From the NCBI RefSeq assembly GCF_012489685.1, contig NC_080043.1, positions 12,270,223 to 12,334,222 on the forward strand: a stretch of DNA of 64,000 nt, in the 5' to 3' direction. Of the stretch, positions 45,705 through 57,528 are shown piece by piece. Position numbers and translations under genes: made by a program. Origin of the DNA: Lotus japonicus (lineage: Eukaryota; Streptophyta; Magnoliopsida; Fabales; Fabaceae). The notes under the pieces were generated by a model that saw only the letters and a list, made by a program, of their open reading frames with translations, was not told where the DNA came from and made no database searches. Every line of letters begins with the position of its first letter. Position 1 is the stretch's first letter.

Positions 45705-45912
45705 GTTGCAAGTTACATACGTATTTTAAAAATAAGGGCAATGTTGGAATTTTTAAAAAAGGAGATGGCGGACTTAGTAAAACGGGAGGCGCAAATAGTC
45801 ACTCCCTATATAATATTAAGACTTTATTTACTCACTTATTTTAAAAAAAGAGTAAGTTTGAAATTTATATGTTTAAGTTTTTTAATATACTATCAAATAT
45901 CACATAATAATA

Positions 45913-45913
45913 A

Positions 45914-45947
<34 letters not shown>
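45913..45947. repeat. (AAT)n microsatellite
   Basis: About 35 bases of TAA/AAT repeat, followed by AT-rich degenerate copies up to about 45980. Confidence 0.9.
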
Positions 45948-45950
<3 letters not shown>

Positions 45951-46124
45951 ATTATTATTATAATTGTTATTATTATGTGTGTGTGCAGCGGGTTGAGTTG
46001 AGTGTCATAGTACCTATATCTGCACTTAAACCCACAACTTTTTACGGGTATTATCTATGCACAACCTCGTACTCATCTAGCAGGTTTTTGCCTTACCCCA
46101 CAATTGGCACTTATCTAATAATTT

Positions 46125-46457
46125 TTTTTTTTTTGAAATGGTGCTACAATATATTAAGAAATAGGCATCGATGCCAAAGAGTCCGCGGTCACAAACCGAA
46201 TAGCCTTCAAAGGAATTTTCTCAATCCACACCAAACCGGCAAATGAAAAAGCATTCCACACTAGAAAATCCGCAACAGAGTTACTCAAACGACAAACAAA
46301 AGAAAGGTTTACAACATCAAAAGAACGAAAAAGACTAACACATTCTCTAAAAATGGAATCTCATATGAATAGCAAGTGAAATCGACCAGCCGGATGAACT
46401 CATGACTGGATAATTCGCAGCTGCTGCAAGCACAAGTTCGTCGTATTCCTTGCAACC
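46125..46457 (-). mobile_element. 5'-truncated LINE remnant with target duplication
   Basis: On the minus strand a broken frame reads VNLSFVCRLSNSVADFLVWNA, the end of a LINE RNase H domain. It continues to IRFVTADSLASMPIS and a stop, then a short 3' UTR and a poly-A (T-run at 46122-46133). Near-identical 12-mers flank it: ATCTAATAATTT (46113-46124) and ATCCAATAATTT (46458-46469). Frame breaks upstream of the RNase H tail make it older than the 29.9-kb insertion. Confidence 0.7.
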
Positions 46458-46929
46458 ATCCAATAATTTAAGTTTTTAAGATAATTAGTTATTTAACTTT
46501 TTTGTACATTGAAAAGATAATTAAATTGTACACTCCAAGAATTGAACCCTAAACGTCCCCCATCTAATTTATGTCTCATAACTCTTACCACACTCAATAT
46601 CATTCGAGCACTAGGTATTTAACATTTATAAACAAGTTATGTTTGTTTCTTTTATATTGTGGCTTTGTGGGTTATAAATCATGATATTTAAATTTGTGAG
46701 GTATTTAACTCTGCCAACATAACGAACAAGTTATAAAAATACATTTTTGAATATTAAAAATACGTAGATTTTTATCTATTTTATTTCATTTAACTACTTT
46801 TTCAACTTTTATCTTTTAATTAAAATATTAAATACGAATCGCACATATTTTTCAATGTTACTAAAAAATAATACTTCTAATAAATAAGATTTACAAAAAA
46901 GTTACTCTTTAAAAAACAATGATAGGTTA

Positions 46930-47400
46930 AAAGCCCTTCAAAAGCTGTGAGTTGCGGGGGTGACTAGAGAGATTCCGATTGAATGTTTCGGATCAATATA
47001 AACATTAGGTTATCGAACGTTTTTTGGACAGAGCTCTGAGCAATCTTCAATATTATGTCTCTTTCTTGGGACTGAGGTCTCCAAAGTAGTTGTTGAAAGT
47101 GATTATCTCGTTGTTGTGAATCTGATTAATAACGGTTGCGCTAGTATTCATCCGTATGCGTTGATGGTGAATCAGATTACATCTTAGATCAATATGGATT
47201 GAGAGAGATTCATCACGTTCACATTCGGTGTGAAACGAACCAAATCGCGGATTGTCGGCCTAATATTGCACATACTCTTACTCAATGCACTCACTTTCTG
47301 GAGGTTCCTTCTCTTAGATGCTCAAACCTCCTTCTATTTGATTCTATGAGAGTTTCGTTCTCATGCTTTATTCATATTTTCAAGAATTAAAAGCAAATAT
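46930..47400 (+). pseudogene. LINE-type RNase H pseudogene
   Basis: Pieces in shifting frames encode VVESDYLVVVNLIN, HPYALMVNQI, HHVHIRCETNQIAD and NIAHTLTQCTHFLEVPSL. These match in order the plant non-LTR retrotransposon RNase H fold. Stops and frameshifts occur between pieces. It is on the strand opposite to the neighbouring LINE fragment, so it is a separate insertion. Confidence 0.7.
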
Positions 47401-47651
47401 GAAAAAAATGAATGGCTAAAATTTGTCTCTAGCTATTTCCACACCCAAGCCGTCACATAGCAAAATCTTTAGACAAGAAAAACAAAAAGCAAATTAAATG
47501 ATTGGAAAATAATCAAAATTGAAAAGACCCACAAATCTTCCATGTTAATGTTACTATAAGATTGAGCATAGCAAGCAAGCAATGCAGAAGAAACCAGAAC
47601 AAGACCCTGTTCCAGTGTCACACTTCATATCGGAAATGCCAACCACAAACG

Positions 47652-49866
47652 ATGTCGTTTCAACCCAACCACCACAACAACAACCCTAGCCTCCCTCCTC
47701 CGCCACTAACCACCGTCCTCACCACCGCCAAACCTCTCAACCACATGCTTCTTCTTCCCATGCACCTTCACTCCCTCTCTGACCCCAAATCCAAAACCCT
47801 AACCCCCAATTTCACCACCACCATGGACCCAACCCTTCTCCTCTCCGACGAGCTTCTCCTCCAAATCCTCGCCAAGCTTCCCAATTCGCCGAGCAACCTC
47901 TCCAATTCCCTCGTTTGCAAGCGCTGGTTGAATCTCCATGGCCGTTTGGTTCGCTCGCTGAAGATACTGGATTGGAACTTCGTTTCCTCTGGTAGGTTGA
48001 CTCACAGATTCCCCAATCTCACGCACGTTGATTTGGTTCCTGCCTGTTTCCACTCGCCGCGAAACGCCGCCGCCGCCGTTTTCCTCAGCCACCGTGTCGC
48101 CTCGATGCGGGTCGCTCCCGGGTGGTGCTTCGGCGAGGATAATATACTACCTGCTGAAGTCATCGACGGCGGGCTCAGAGTAATTGCTAACGGGTGCCCG
48201 AATCTACGGAAGCTCGAGGTGGTTGGAGCGAGCGAAGCGGGGTTGGCTTGCGTCGGCGAGGAGTGTTCCACGCTGCAGGAGCTTGAGCTGCAGAGGTGCG
48301 ACGATGAGGTTTTGCGCGGGGTTGCGGTGTGTAAGAATTTGCAAGTTTTGAGAGTGATTGGGAGTGTTGGTGGGTTCTATGATTCCGTGGTTTCGGACAT
48401 TGGGTTGACGATTTTGGCGCAGGGTTGTAAGAGGCTGGTGAAGCTGGAGCTGAGCGGTTGCGAAGGGAGCTTCGACGGGATCAAAGCGATTGGGCAGTGT
48501 TGTGTGATGTTGGAGGAGCTGACTGTGGTTGATCACAGGATGGATGGTGGGTGGTTAGCGGGGCTTTCGTTCTGCGAGAATTTGAAGACGCTGAGGTTTC
48601 AGTCGTGTAAGGCGATTGATGGCAATCCAGGGATGGAGGAGCATTTGGGGTTCTGCCCCGCGCTCGAACGGTTGCATTTGCAGAAGTGCCAGTTGCGGGA
48701 TAAGAACGGCACTGGAGCTGTTTTCTCTGTTTGCAGAGCTGCCAGGGAGGTCATTCTTCAGGACTGCTGGGGGTTGGATAATAGTGTGTTGAGTCTCGCA
48801 ATCATTTGCAGGTAATGTGGAATTTGTAATTAGAATTGGAATGTGATTGAGTAGATAGTTTAATTACGCATTTATGACGATAAGCGCTTAAGCTAATTTG
48901 ATAAGCTTATTGAAATTAGGTCAAATTAGGTTATAGGTAGGGTACAAGTGTTTATCCATAAGTTAATCTAAGCGGCTTGTGAAAATAAGTTCAAAACATC
49001 TTATAGGTAGGTCATAGTACTATTTAGGTAAGCTCTTAAAAACACTTGTGTAAGTGCTTTTACGATTGCATAAACTCAAATAAACTCTTCCAAACAGTGT
49101 CTTGGTCGATTTTGAAATTTGCATGTTCACGTCGGTATAAAAGTTGCTTTCTTGCATCACCACCATTGGCAAACTTAAATTTCATATTGGAGCAGTTCTT
49201 ATTTATGCACTTTCCCTTGTAGGAACAAAATAACCAATCAAAAATTAAAGGTATATTAAATAGTGGTAAAGAGATGTCAAAGATTGTCATAAGACTATAT
49301 TGATGGAGTATTATTTTCAGCTTTTGATTGGTTTTGTTCATTAAATACTGAGGTGATGTAACATTTTTGGGTTCAATGTGGTCCAGGTGTTGTGGTGGTT
49401 GTGGTTGCATATTTGATATTTGCCTTTTAAAAATGTTCAATGGGGGCACCTTATGTTTTAAAACTTCATTGTTCCTTGTATATCTTTATTACATGTTTAG
49501 AGGTGGTTTTGGTGTCCTTAGTTGACAAGTTATGAGGAAGTACTCCAATGTGTTGTGAAGTTAAATAATGGTTGTTAACTTGTTATCACTGTACTTTCCA
49601 GGCGGGTAGAATTGTGTTACTTAGAAGGATGCTCATTGCTTACAACGGAAGGTTTGGAGCTGGTAATAGATTCTTGGAAGGAGCTTCAATGCCTTAGAGT
49701 TGTCTCGTGTAAAAATATAAAGGATAGTGATATCTCTCCTACACTCGCAACCTTGTTCGCCACGCTCAAAGAGTTGAGATGGAGGCCAGACACAAAACAC
49801 CTTCTGTCATCAAGTCTTGAGGAGATAAGCATGGGAAAGAAAGGTGGTAAATTTTTCAGGCTATGA
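47652..49866 (+). CDS. F-box/LRR protein (At5g07670-like), 2 exons
   Basis: Probable substrate-recognition subunit of an SCF ubiquitin ligase. Exons are 47652-48811 and 49602-49866, joined through an AGG Arg codon, for 474 aa. The F-box begins at about residue 60 ([15 protein letters not shown], then [17 protein letters not shown]). Irregular leucine-rich repeats follow to the C-terminus ([50 protein letters not shown]). Start: the first ATG in frame is 47652 (MSFQP); an ATG at 47823 (MDPTLLLSD), right before the F-box, is an alternative. The N-terminal [11 protein letters not shown] before the F-box resembles the leader of the At5g07670 group and favours the longer form. Substrate unknown. 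The 790-bp intron carries a MITE-like repeat. Confidence 0.9.
48880..49095. mobile_element. MITE-like repeat in the F-box gene intron
   Basis: Contains GATAAGCGCTTAAGC, TTGATAAGCTTATTG, GTTTATCCATAAG and AACTCTTCCAAACAGTG, the same building blocks in the same order as 25015-25215. Termini are poorly preserved. Confidence 0.45.
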
Positions 49867-50308
49867 ATCTTAGAAACATAATTTCTCACTGACTGGGTGA
49901 AATTTGTACCATTATGTAATCACATAGATTAGTTTAGATGGTTATTAGATATTGACAGTGGACAGATTATTCCTTACATCCTTTACCTAGAGATGTAATT
50001 ATGTGCTAGGTTAGCCCAATTCAATTGGGTTACTTTTTCTACTTCTTTGATGGTAAACATCAGAATAAGGAATCAGAGTAGAGATGTAATTACATGTAAG
50101 CAAAACTCAGTTTACTCCAAGAAGAAATTGAAAACCTTTGTTATGCTTCACTTTCATTTGCCACGGTACAGGCTTCTTTCTTTCTTTTATTATTTTTGTT
50201 GAAGATCATTAAATTAAAACTGGAAGAATGATGATAGGGTCAGGCCAGCTATCACTAAGGTCTACCATAGGAACGTAGACAGGGTACTGGGATAATAATC
50301 CCTAGGGA
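49867..50308. other. 3' flank of the F-box gene
   Basis: Presumed 3' untranslated region followed by intergenic DNA. No other feature was seen. Confidence 0.4.
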
Positions 50309-50660
50309 TGTTAGTTGTCAAGTGTTAGTTGTAAATGTAACTAACGAACTGATATCAGATATAAAACAGTTAAAACAGTTAGGGAAAGGGGAGGAAATTG
50401 GTTACCATTTACCTCTATCTTGTTCATGCTTTGTTCTTCCTTAGTTGAGGAAATCAGGTCAATCAATAAGAAATCACTGTTCATTCTTGCTTGAATCTAT
50501 CAATTCGTATCAGAGCTTCATCCAGGAGTTGTGGTATCAAATCGTTTATGAGTTGTGGTATCAAATCGTTTATGGTCAAGAGAACGAGAAAGGAGGCGTG
50601 AATCGATCGGGTGGAGTCGCAGTGTTGATTCATGATTGGGAAGAGGAAAAGTAGAATTGA
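50309..50660 (+). mobile_element. Copia LTR with primer-binding site, 5' end only
   Basis: A short LTR begins TGTTAGTTGTCAAG at 50309 and ends about ATCTATCA (50502). It is followed by TATCAGAGCTTC (50509-50520), the initiator-tRNA-type primer-binding site of copia elements. Just after it, a 24-bp block (50526-50549) is duplicated exactly in tandem (50550-50573); the block itself contains GGTATCAA, similar to the primer site. No gag or pol domain follows. The rest of the element is lost or too diverged. Confidence 0.6.
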
Positions 50661-50699
50661 GCGTTGGACAAAGCTCACAATGAAGAGCGATTTTGAAGA

Positions 50700-51360
50700 A
50701 TGGAGGTATTGATCGAATCGATGGTGAAAACTCTGGTGGAGTTCGAAGATCAAAACTGGTGTGGGATGCGACAGAGGCAGAGGCGGTGGATAGTGGTGGT
50801 GATGATTGGGGTGGTGGTAGAGATGGCAGTAGTGGTGGCGGCAATAGAAAGTGGTAGTTGTGGCGGTAGTAAGGGCAGCGACAGTGACCGTGGTGATGGT
50901 GGTGGATGGTGACGGTGGAGTGGTGATGGTAGTTGCGATGGTGGTGGTGGTGATTGTGAGGGGCTGGTGGAGTTGATGGTGGTTGTGGTGGCGATGACGG
51001 TGGTGTTAGTGTTGTAGAGCAGTGGCGACAATGGCGGTTGCAATGGAGAAGGGTGGAGGTGAGAAATATCCTTAATGGACAATCTTCACTAATATCCCAA
51101 GAATGAGGAATGAGTGGTAGCGGCGATGACGACAGTGGTGGTTCGTGGTAGTGGTGATGGCGGTGGTGAAGGAGGTGGTGGAGTTGGTGTTGGTGGTGGC
51201 GGTGGCATTAGTGGTGGTGACAGTGTTGTAGGCGGTGATGGTTGTAGCAGTGTCGAAGGGTCGTATTGGTGGTGGGTGGTGGTGGCGGTGACGATGTTAA
51301 TGGTGGCAACGACAGTGGTGGAGGATGGTGGTGCAGGGCAGTGGTGGTGGTGATGGTTGT
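50700..51360. repeat. GGT/GGC-rich low-complexity tract
   Basis: About 650 bases dominated by GGTGGTG, GGCGGT and GATGGTG triplets on plus. They give artefactual Gly/Val-rich or Ser/Thr/Pro-rich open frames in several phases. No protein family is supported. Confidence 0.85.
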
Positions 51361-54358
51361 GACAATGGATTAAATTATTTCAAGTAGCTTATGCGTCATA
51401 ATTTTATCAGACCTTATCCATCTTCTATATGTTGTATTAAATAATTCATCATTTTGATGTATAAGAGTGAGTTGATGGCTAAGCCTGTAAACTACAATGT
51501 TAACACTAAATAACGGATAAACTCATAATGTAATGTATAAGCTTATATTATTGTATCTTATACAACATACCAAACACGCCTTAAGTGTTGTTGGGCGACC
51601 CTATGAGTGTTAATCTTAACATCGACAAAAAAAAAATGTCTTCTGTCCAGAAGAAAGAGCTAGTCACCTGCACATAATTTAAATATGAGCTGATAACAAT
51701 GATTGTGACAGTTCAAAGCAGATGACGACGATGTTGATGGAAGTGGCGATGGAGAGAAAAAGAAGAATAAGAAGAGAAGATGTGACAATGAAGGCAAGGA
51801 AAGGAAATATAAGAAGAAAGAACCCTATGGAGGACAGGGGAGACGAGAAAAGCCCCATGAGAGAGGAGGAGCCCCTTCCCTTCATGGGGGATATCGGAAA
51901 AAACTTGAGTGTTGTGCTCTGGCTAATGTGACTGTAAGTGCATAGTGTTATTAAATTGTACAAATTATCATTCCCACGAAGACTACATTATTAACTTTGG
52001 GTCATTTCCTCATTATCATTCTCACTGTACATTTTTATTAAGATTATATTTGATTTTTTTGGTGTGAAATTTGAACTTTTTGAAAACCTTGTTTACATGT
52101 TTGTGGCAAGTTCATCATTCCAATAATTCAAAACCAATTTAATCATCACACAGAAAAATAATTGCACATTAATCACAAATAGCACAAAGGTTATAGGATC
52201 TGCTCCAACATTTCTCTAGGGTTGTTCGAAATGGTCTTCTCGAAACGAATTTTGTCTTGCCCCAACATCACCTATCTGTTGCACGATTGGGTCATATGGG
52301 GGTGCTCTGAGTACATTGGGGGATTCTCATAATCTGTCAGACTAGGAGTTCAAAGTTGATGTTCGTCTTTCGAATCAATGAATTGAACACCGTCTCTATT
52401 TGTTGCGTGAGGGCGTGAACCATTTCATGGTTGCTCTCATCCATCCGCTGTCTTTGAAGAATTGAGAGTTATTGCCATAATTTTATTCGAGGGGCCTATG
52501 GGTCCTAGACTTTCAAAAATATTCTTAACTTAGGGAAAAATTGAAAATAACCAAATTATTCCCTGGTAACCTGGTGAATCGAGGTTTAGATGAACCAATA
52601 CTCTAGTTCGCAAGGTTTCCAGTGATAAAAGCTAAGTTATCATGTGATAACTCAGTAAATCAAGGTTTTGGTGAACCAAGAGACTTGGGTTTCGAACGCA
52701 AACTTGAAGAACGATTTAAAATGTGAAAATAAAAGAACTAAACGTAAATGTGCATGAAAATAAATGAAAACACTTAAAGAAAGCTTGAAAATAATGAAAA
52801 AAATAAAGAAAAGTATATGAGCAAGTAAATAAATAGGAAACTTCATTAATTAAATAAAAGAAAAGGGAAAATGTGGATGAGACTTTGATACATTAACTCA
52901 TATAGCCTCTTGTTCGTGTGATCGGCATGTGGGCAGTTAGAGTGTTAGTATGCTGGTGTCCACCCCTTTTTCCAAATTACATTGACGAATTTATAGTACT
53001 GGGATTTACATCAACTAAACTAATCATACGGACTAGATTAAAACTAATATAAACGACAAATCTAAGTCATTTTCTCAACATGACATGCCCTTCTTCGAAC
53101 TACACTTCAAATTCCTTTTTCCCGCCTAGACTTTATCCTCACACACCCACATTCTGGTAATTGCTCCGTCATCATGATCATGTGGCGATTTGGCACGTGA
53201 AGCCTCTAGATCGTGGGTGCTGGATGTGGAAGGTTCTAGTTGTCGCCTTGAGCCCCAAATTTTGCATGTTTTCGAATCAAGTGTCTCGATTTGCCTTGAT
53301 TGCTTCTCTGTGCATGCCTCTATGAAATTTGCCGAGATTAATTTTTTTTACTGAATTTAGATAGGGTTGAGGGAGAGATGAAGAATTTGAAATTCCTCAT
53401 ATTTTGAGGTGATTTCAATTACCCTAAATCCTATTGAGTAAAATACCTCATTTAATTACTAGTAATTTGAGAATTCTCCAGATTAGATATCCAAACAAGG
53501 TATTTTAATTGAAGGGATTTGAAATACCCTCTAAAATTACATTCCCCTCAAATATTCTCCCATCCAAACACAACCTAAGTGTTAACTCCATCTCGAAACC
53601 CGCAAGTAATCGAACAAACTCTCACTCGAACCTAGCTTTCCTCAAAATGCTTAAGTACCTAGCTTCCTAGCATTCTTCTTCGCACACTGCTACCAGCTTC
53701 ATCTCTGCCCCGAGACGTTCACCAAGAGGCTACGATATGACCCTTAGTTCCATGCTTCAAAATTAGGATTAACCTTAACCCGAATTCAAATTTTTGGTAA
53801 AAACACCCCCGGCCTCTTCTGGAGCAATTCAGCTTCTGTGATTCCCCTTTATCCCTCTTCTCCATTTCCCTCAATCTCTTCATCGATCACCTTCAAAGTT
53901 GACTCAACCTTGGAAAAAAAAAGTGTTAGAAAATTTAAGTCCACCATATATTATATTTGTATTGGATTAAAAAAACTACTACCAACCCCACCTAATTTAT
54001 TCAGAACTTTAGAAAAAGTTTGTTTGAATATGTTTATTTATTATTACGGCCCTTCGAATAATAAGACGAGACCCTTCCCGTTCAACATGCTGCATATACG
54101 TGCAAGCATTTTTCCATGATGTGTGGGGACAAGTATTCAACTTTAATTTCTAAGTATCCATCCAACGTGCTTTCAACTTCTAACTCTACAACCATGAAGT
54201 ACATATAATCCAGTTTGAGCAAGATCGATATTGATCAGTTTTTAATACATTAGCATTACCATTTTCTTTGAGTGTTATAAGATTTTCCACATTTGTCACT
54301 TATTTTTAGTTCAACACAAAAGATTGTATAAACCAAACCATACACAAAATTATTATCC
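51361..54358. other. Long gene-free stretch upstream of the QWRF gene
   Basis: No supported gene. The overlapping frames at 51679-51963 are purine/pyrimidine-biased and unrecognised. 53340-53575 has the text of a decayed MITE: ATTTGAAATTCCTC and TTAATTACTAGTAATTTGAG, ending CATCCAAACACAACC. 54190-54358 is the likely promoter and leader of the next gene. Confidence 0.4.
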
Positions 54359-57300
54359 ATGGAGAAATCTGCCCGCACTCTTTCCGGCCGCGGCCAACTC
54401 ACGGTAGCGCCACCGTCGCCCTCGCCCATGCTTGTCCGCAGCCGAAGCGGGACTGGCCTTGCAGCTATAACCACCCCAGAGAGAAGAAATTCACAAAGGT
54501 TCAGCTCTAGTGAAAGATTCACCAACATCGTCCACCGTTCAAAATCAACATCGAAATCAAGAACCAACAACAACGAAGGCAACATCAACATCAGTAAGTT
54601 CCAAGAGAAGACGAATAACGATGGTTTTGGTAAGTTTTTGCAACGTGGGGTTAGTCCTGATCATGATACCCCTAGAGCTTCAAGGAAGGCTACGTCGGCA
54701 ATGAAGTCGCCTTCAGCGTGGGCCCTTTCACCCGGGAGGCCCCCTCCGTTCGGTTCTGATCCTCCGGCTAAAGCCATTGCGAACGGAAGTGGTGGTGGCG
54801 GAGGTGGTGTTGGTAGTGGTCCTGTTAGTAAAGTCTTGAAGTACTTCAAGCAAAGGAAAGTGACATCCCTGCAAGAAGAAATGTACCACCAATTCAGGAT
54901 TTTGCATAACAGACTTTTGCAGTGGAGATTTATTAATGCTAGGGGTGAGGTTGCCATGGCTAATGTCAAGAATGTAGCCGAGGTATATGCTATTTCTATG
55001 TTCTCGTGTATTTTTAGTTTGATGAAATATGTAGTGTTTGTTTGGTTTTCAGTTAGAAAATCCGTTTGAAGCATTCCAATTTGAGATCATGATTTTTAAT
55101 GCACATTCAGCCAATAGAATGCACTTGTTGGGTTGAATGCGCTTTCACATTCACCCAATTGAAAACCAAACATACTCGTAAAAAACTTATTAATCCATAT
55201 ATGACCTAGGTATTATTTTACAACTAACATTTAACATTATTTATGCACCTTATACCTTATGTGCTACAATTTATTTACAATATGCAACTTATGGAGAAAG
55301 TTTTCTTTAATTTTTTTCCTTCATAAAGGTTTTTGTGTCAGATCAAGTTATTTTTTAGAGATTAATGGATATGCACTGTCAGTGTAAAGAAGTTTTACAC
55401 TGACGTTCAATCACATTATGCCACATAAGACTAAGTAGTTACAAATCTTTTTAATTTTAATTAGTAAATTAATAAATTGCTGATGTGGCGGAAATCAATT
55501 GGGTGCATGTGTAAAACAAGTTTACACTGTCAGTGCATCTCCTATTTTCTCTATTTTTTAATTATCAATATATTAAAATTTTACTTTTCTCAAAATAGAA
55601 TTTCATAAACTTGTATTTTTATATTTAATTGTCATTTTCTATTGTCAATTAATTAAGAAATTTCTATTATTGGTAGTTTGGTACCTAACTTCTCTATCTG
55701 CGCGACTTTCTCTTCTAATTAATTTTTCTTTTTGTGATTTCAGATACGTTTGTTTTCGGTATGGCTTAGAAACCTCATGCTAAGGAAGATCATTATACAA
55801 AAGAGAACTGAATTGCAAAAAGTCAAACATAGGATCAAACTTTATCATATTCTGAATGGACAACTTTCCCTTCTTACTGAATGGGCAAAATTGGACAGAA
55901 GAAATCAAGAATCAATAGGCAGATTAACAAGGAAGTTGTCAGCATTGTCCTCCGCATTGCCTTTAACTCACGGTGTCAAGGTACATTTGTTTCCTTTCAA
56001 TTACAATAGTAGTTATCTAAAGCAAATAATTAAAATAATTTATAAATATAATTCAACAATTACGTGTTGGCCCTCTAAATAATAAAAGGAGTCGGTGAAT
56101 ATATGAGTTGGGAGGGAAGTCCAAGGATCAATCCTTAAGGGTGTAATTTATATTTTTTCAATGAAAAAAAAAATTCTTTTTATTTATTTAGGTAACTACT
56201 ATTTTATATTCAATATAATTCATCTTTGCTAACACTTTTCTTCCAATTCGATTCTCTTTACAGGCAGATCCAGAGTCTCTTTTTGAAGCTTTGAGCTCAG
56301 CAATTGAAGTCATGGAAAATATTGAGTCGTTGATCACGAAATACCAGACACAGGTTTTTTACCACAAAAATACCAATTAATTAACCCCATTCATCACATG
56401 CATCAAATCATCAAAACTATAGTCCATTTAATTTAATAAATTATAACTAAATAGTTACTTTAGTTTCAAAGATATGAATTATAAGATGCACTTTAATATT
56501 ATTCTTATTAAACATGATAATTATTAAGATTTATGTAATTTCAGCAGGTTGAGAGGATTCTTTATCAAGTTACTGAACTAGCCACAACCTCAAAACAAGA
56601 AGAAGAGTATTTACAGGAACTTTTGGGGCTTGTTCCCATTATTGCTACTTTATTGGTGAGTCTTGCAATCTTCATTTCCACATTTATCTTTTTTTCTTAT
56701 CATACTATTTGTTCGGACCTGAGAGAGAAAGAAGAGGTTGTGCCACTAGTCTACTAGGTTAAGTTGATTAAATGAGAAAATGAGTGACTATAGTTGGTAC
56801 GTAGGTTAAATTTGATAGGCTTTTTTTTTTAACTATCCCTCAATAAGAACTGGGTTGGGCTAGTTTTTTCGTAATATTTTTCTTCGGTTGGTTTGATCGG
56901 GCTACAACCCAATCTGACACCGATAGATCAATTTCAATGAACTCATAAAATTAGACCAATCAAACCCTCAGCCGAACTGAATTAGCCCTTTCGATAAAAA
57001 GAAAACATGTCGGTTTGCTTGAATTCAGTTCGATTCAACCCTTTTTAGACATCCTAACGGATACACTTGCAATTTTTTTACAATTACACAGTAATTAGTG
57101 CATGCAAGTTACTTTTCCATCACATCAGTCATTGATTGGTGAACCAATTCTCTACTCTTCCAATGTGAATTCTGGACATTACCTTGACCTTGATAGTGTA
57201 ATAGCTCTAATAGCCACTTTTTACCCTTCATGTAATAATGTATCTAACTCTAATTTTCACTCTTGTTATTCTTTTAGTGACGTGATGTGTAATTTTTTGA

Positions 57301-57528
57301 AGTACAATTACTCATAGAATGATACAATTATATATAGAAGTTCAATTATTTGTTTAAGTTTCATGCTCAAAGTAATTATGTAATTTTTTCTAATAGATAC
57401 TAATCTCAATTTAATATCCTTAATTGTAGGAGAATGAGAAAAATATTCAAGTGCATCTTATCCAAACGAGGACGAATACTAATAATGTGTTTGGATTGAT
57501 GGCGGAGATATATTCTAAAGCACAATAA
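54359..57528 (+). CDS. QWRF motif-containing protein (QWRF7-like), 5 exons
   Basis: Member of the plant QWRF (DUF566) family. Characterised members such as EDE1 and the augmin subunit AUG8 bind microtubules. Exons are 54359-54982, 55744-55980, 56264-56353, 56545-56655 and 57430-57528, all phase 0, for 386 aa. The N-terminal half is basic, Ser/Pro-rich and disordered (SRSGTGLAAITTPERRNS, SKSRTNNN, SPSAWALSPGRPPP). The diagnostic LLQWRFINARGE is at about residues 182-193. It is followed by long helices across the exon joints (VWLRNLMLRKIIIQKR, LYHILNGQLSLLTEWAKL), consistent with the conserved C-terminal domain. The size suits a short QWRF7-type member. Exon 4 has a CAGCAG tandem acceptor (start 56545 or 56548), adding or dropping one Gln. 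Convergent with the CNR gene to its right. Confidence 0.92.
55371..55538. mobile_element. MITE in intron 1 of the QWRF gene
   Basis: 168 bp with inverted ends ATGCACTGTCAGTGTAAA and TTTACACTGTCAGTGCAT. It has an extra inner copy of TTTTACACTGACG and is AT-rich inside. There is no coding capacity. Confidence 0.8.

Noticed and set aside
45913..45980. Tandem array suspected as CRISPR-like or centromeric
   Set aside because: It is a simple AAT microsatellite without spacers.
47562..47651. Upstream extension of the F-box reading frame
   Set aside because: It begins with TTG; the first in-frame ATG is 47652.
51679..51963. Overlapping 69-94-codon frames
   Set aside because: Biased purine/pyrimidine composition, no motif, and frames on both strands.
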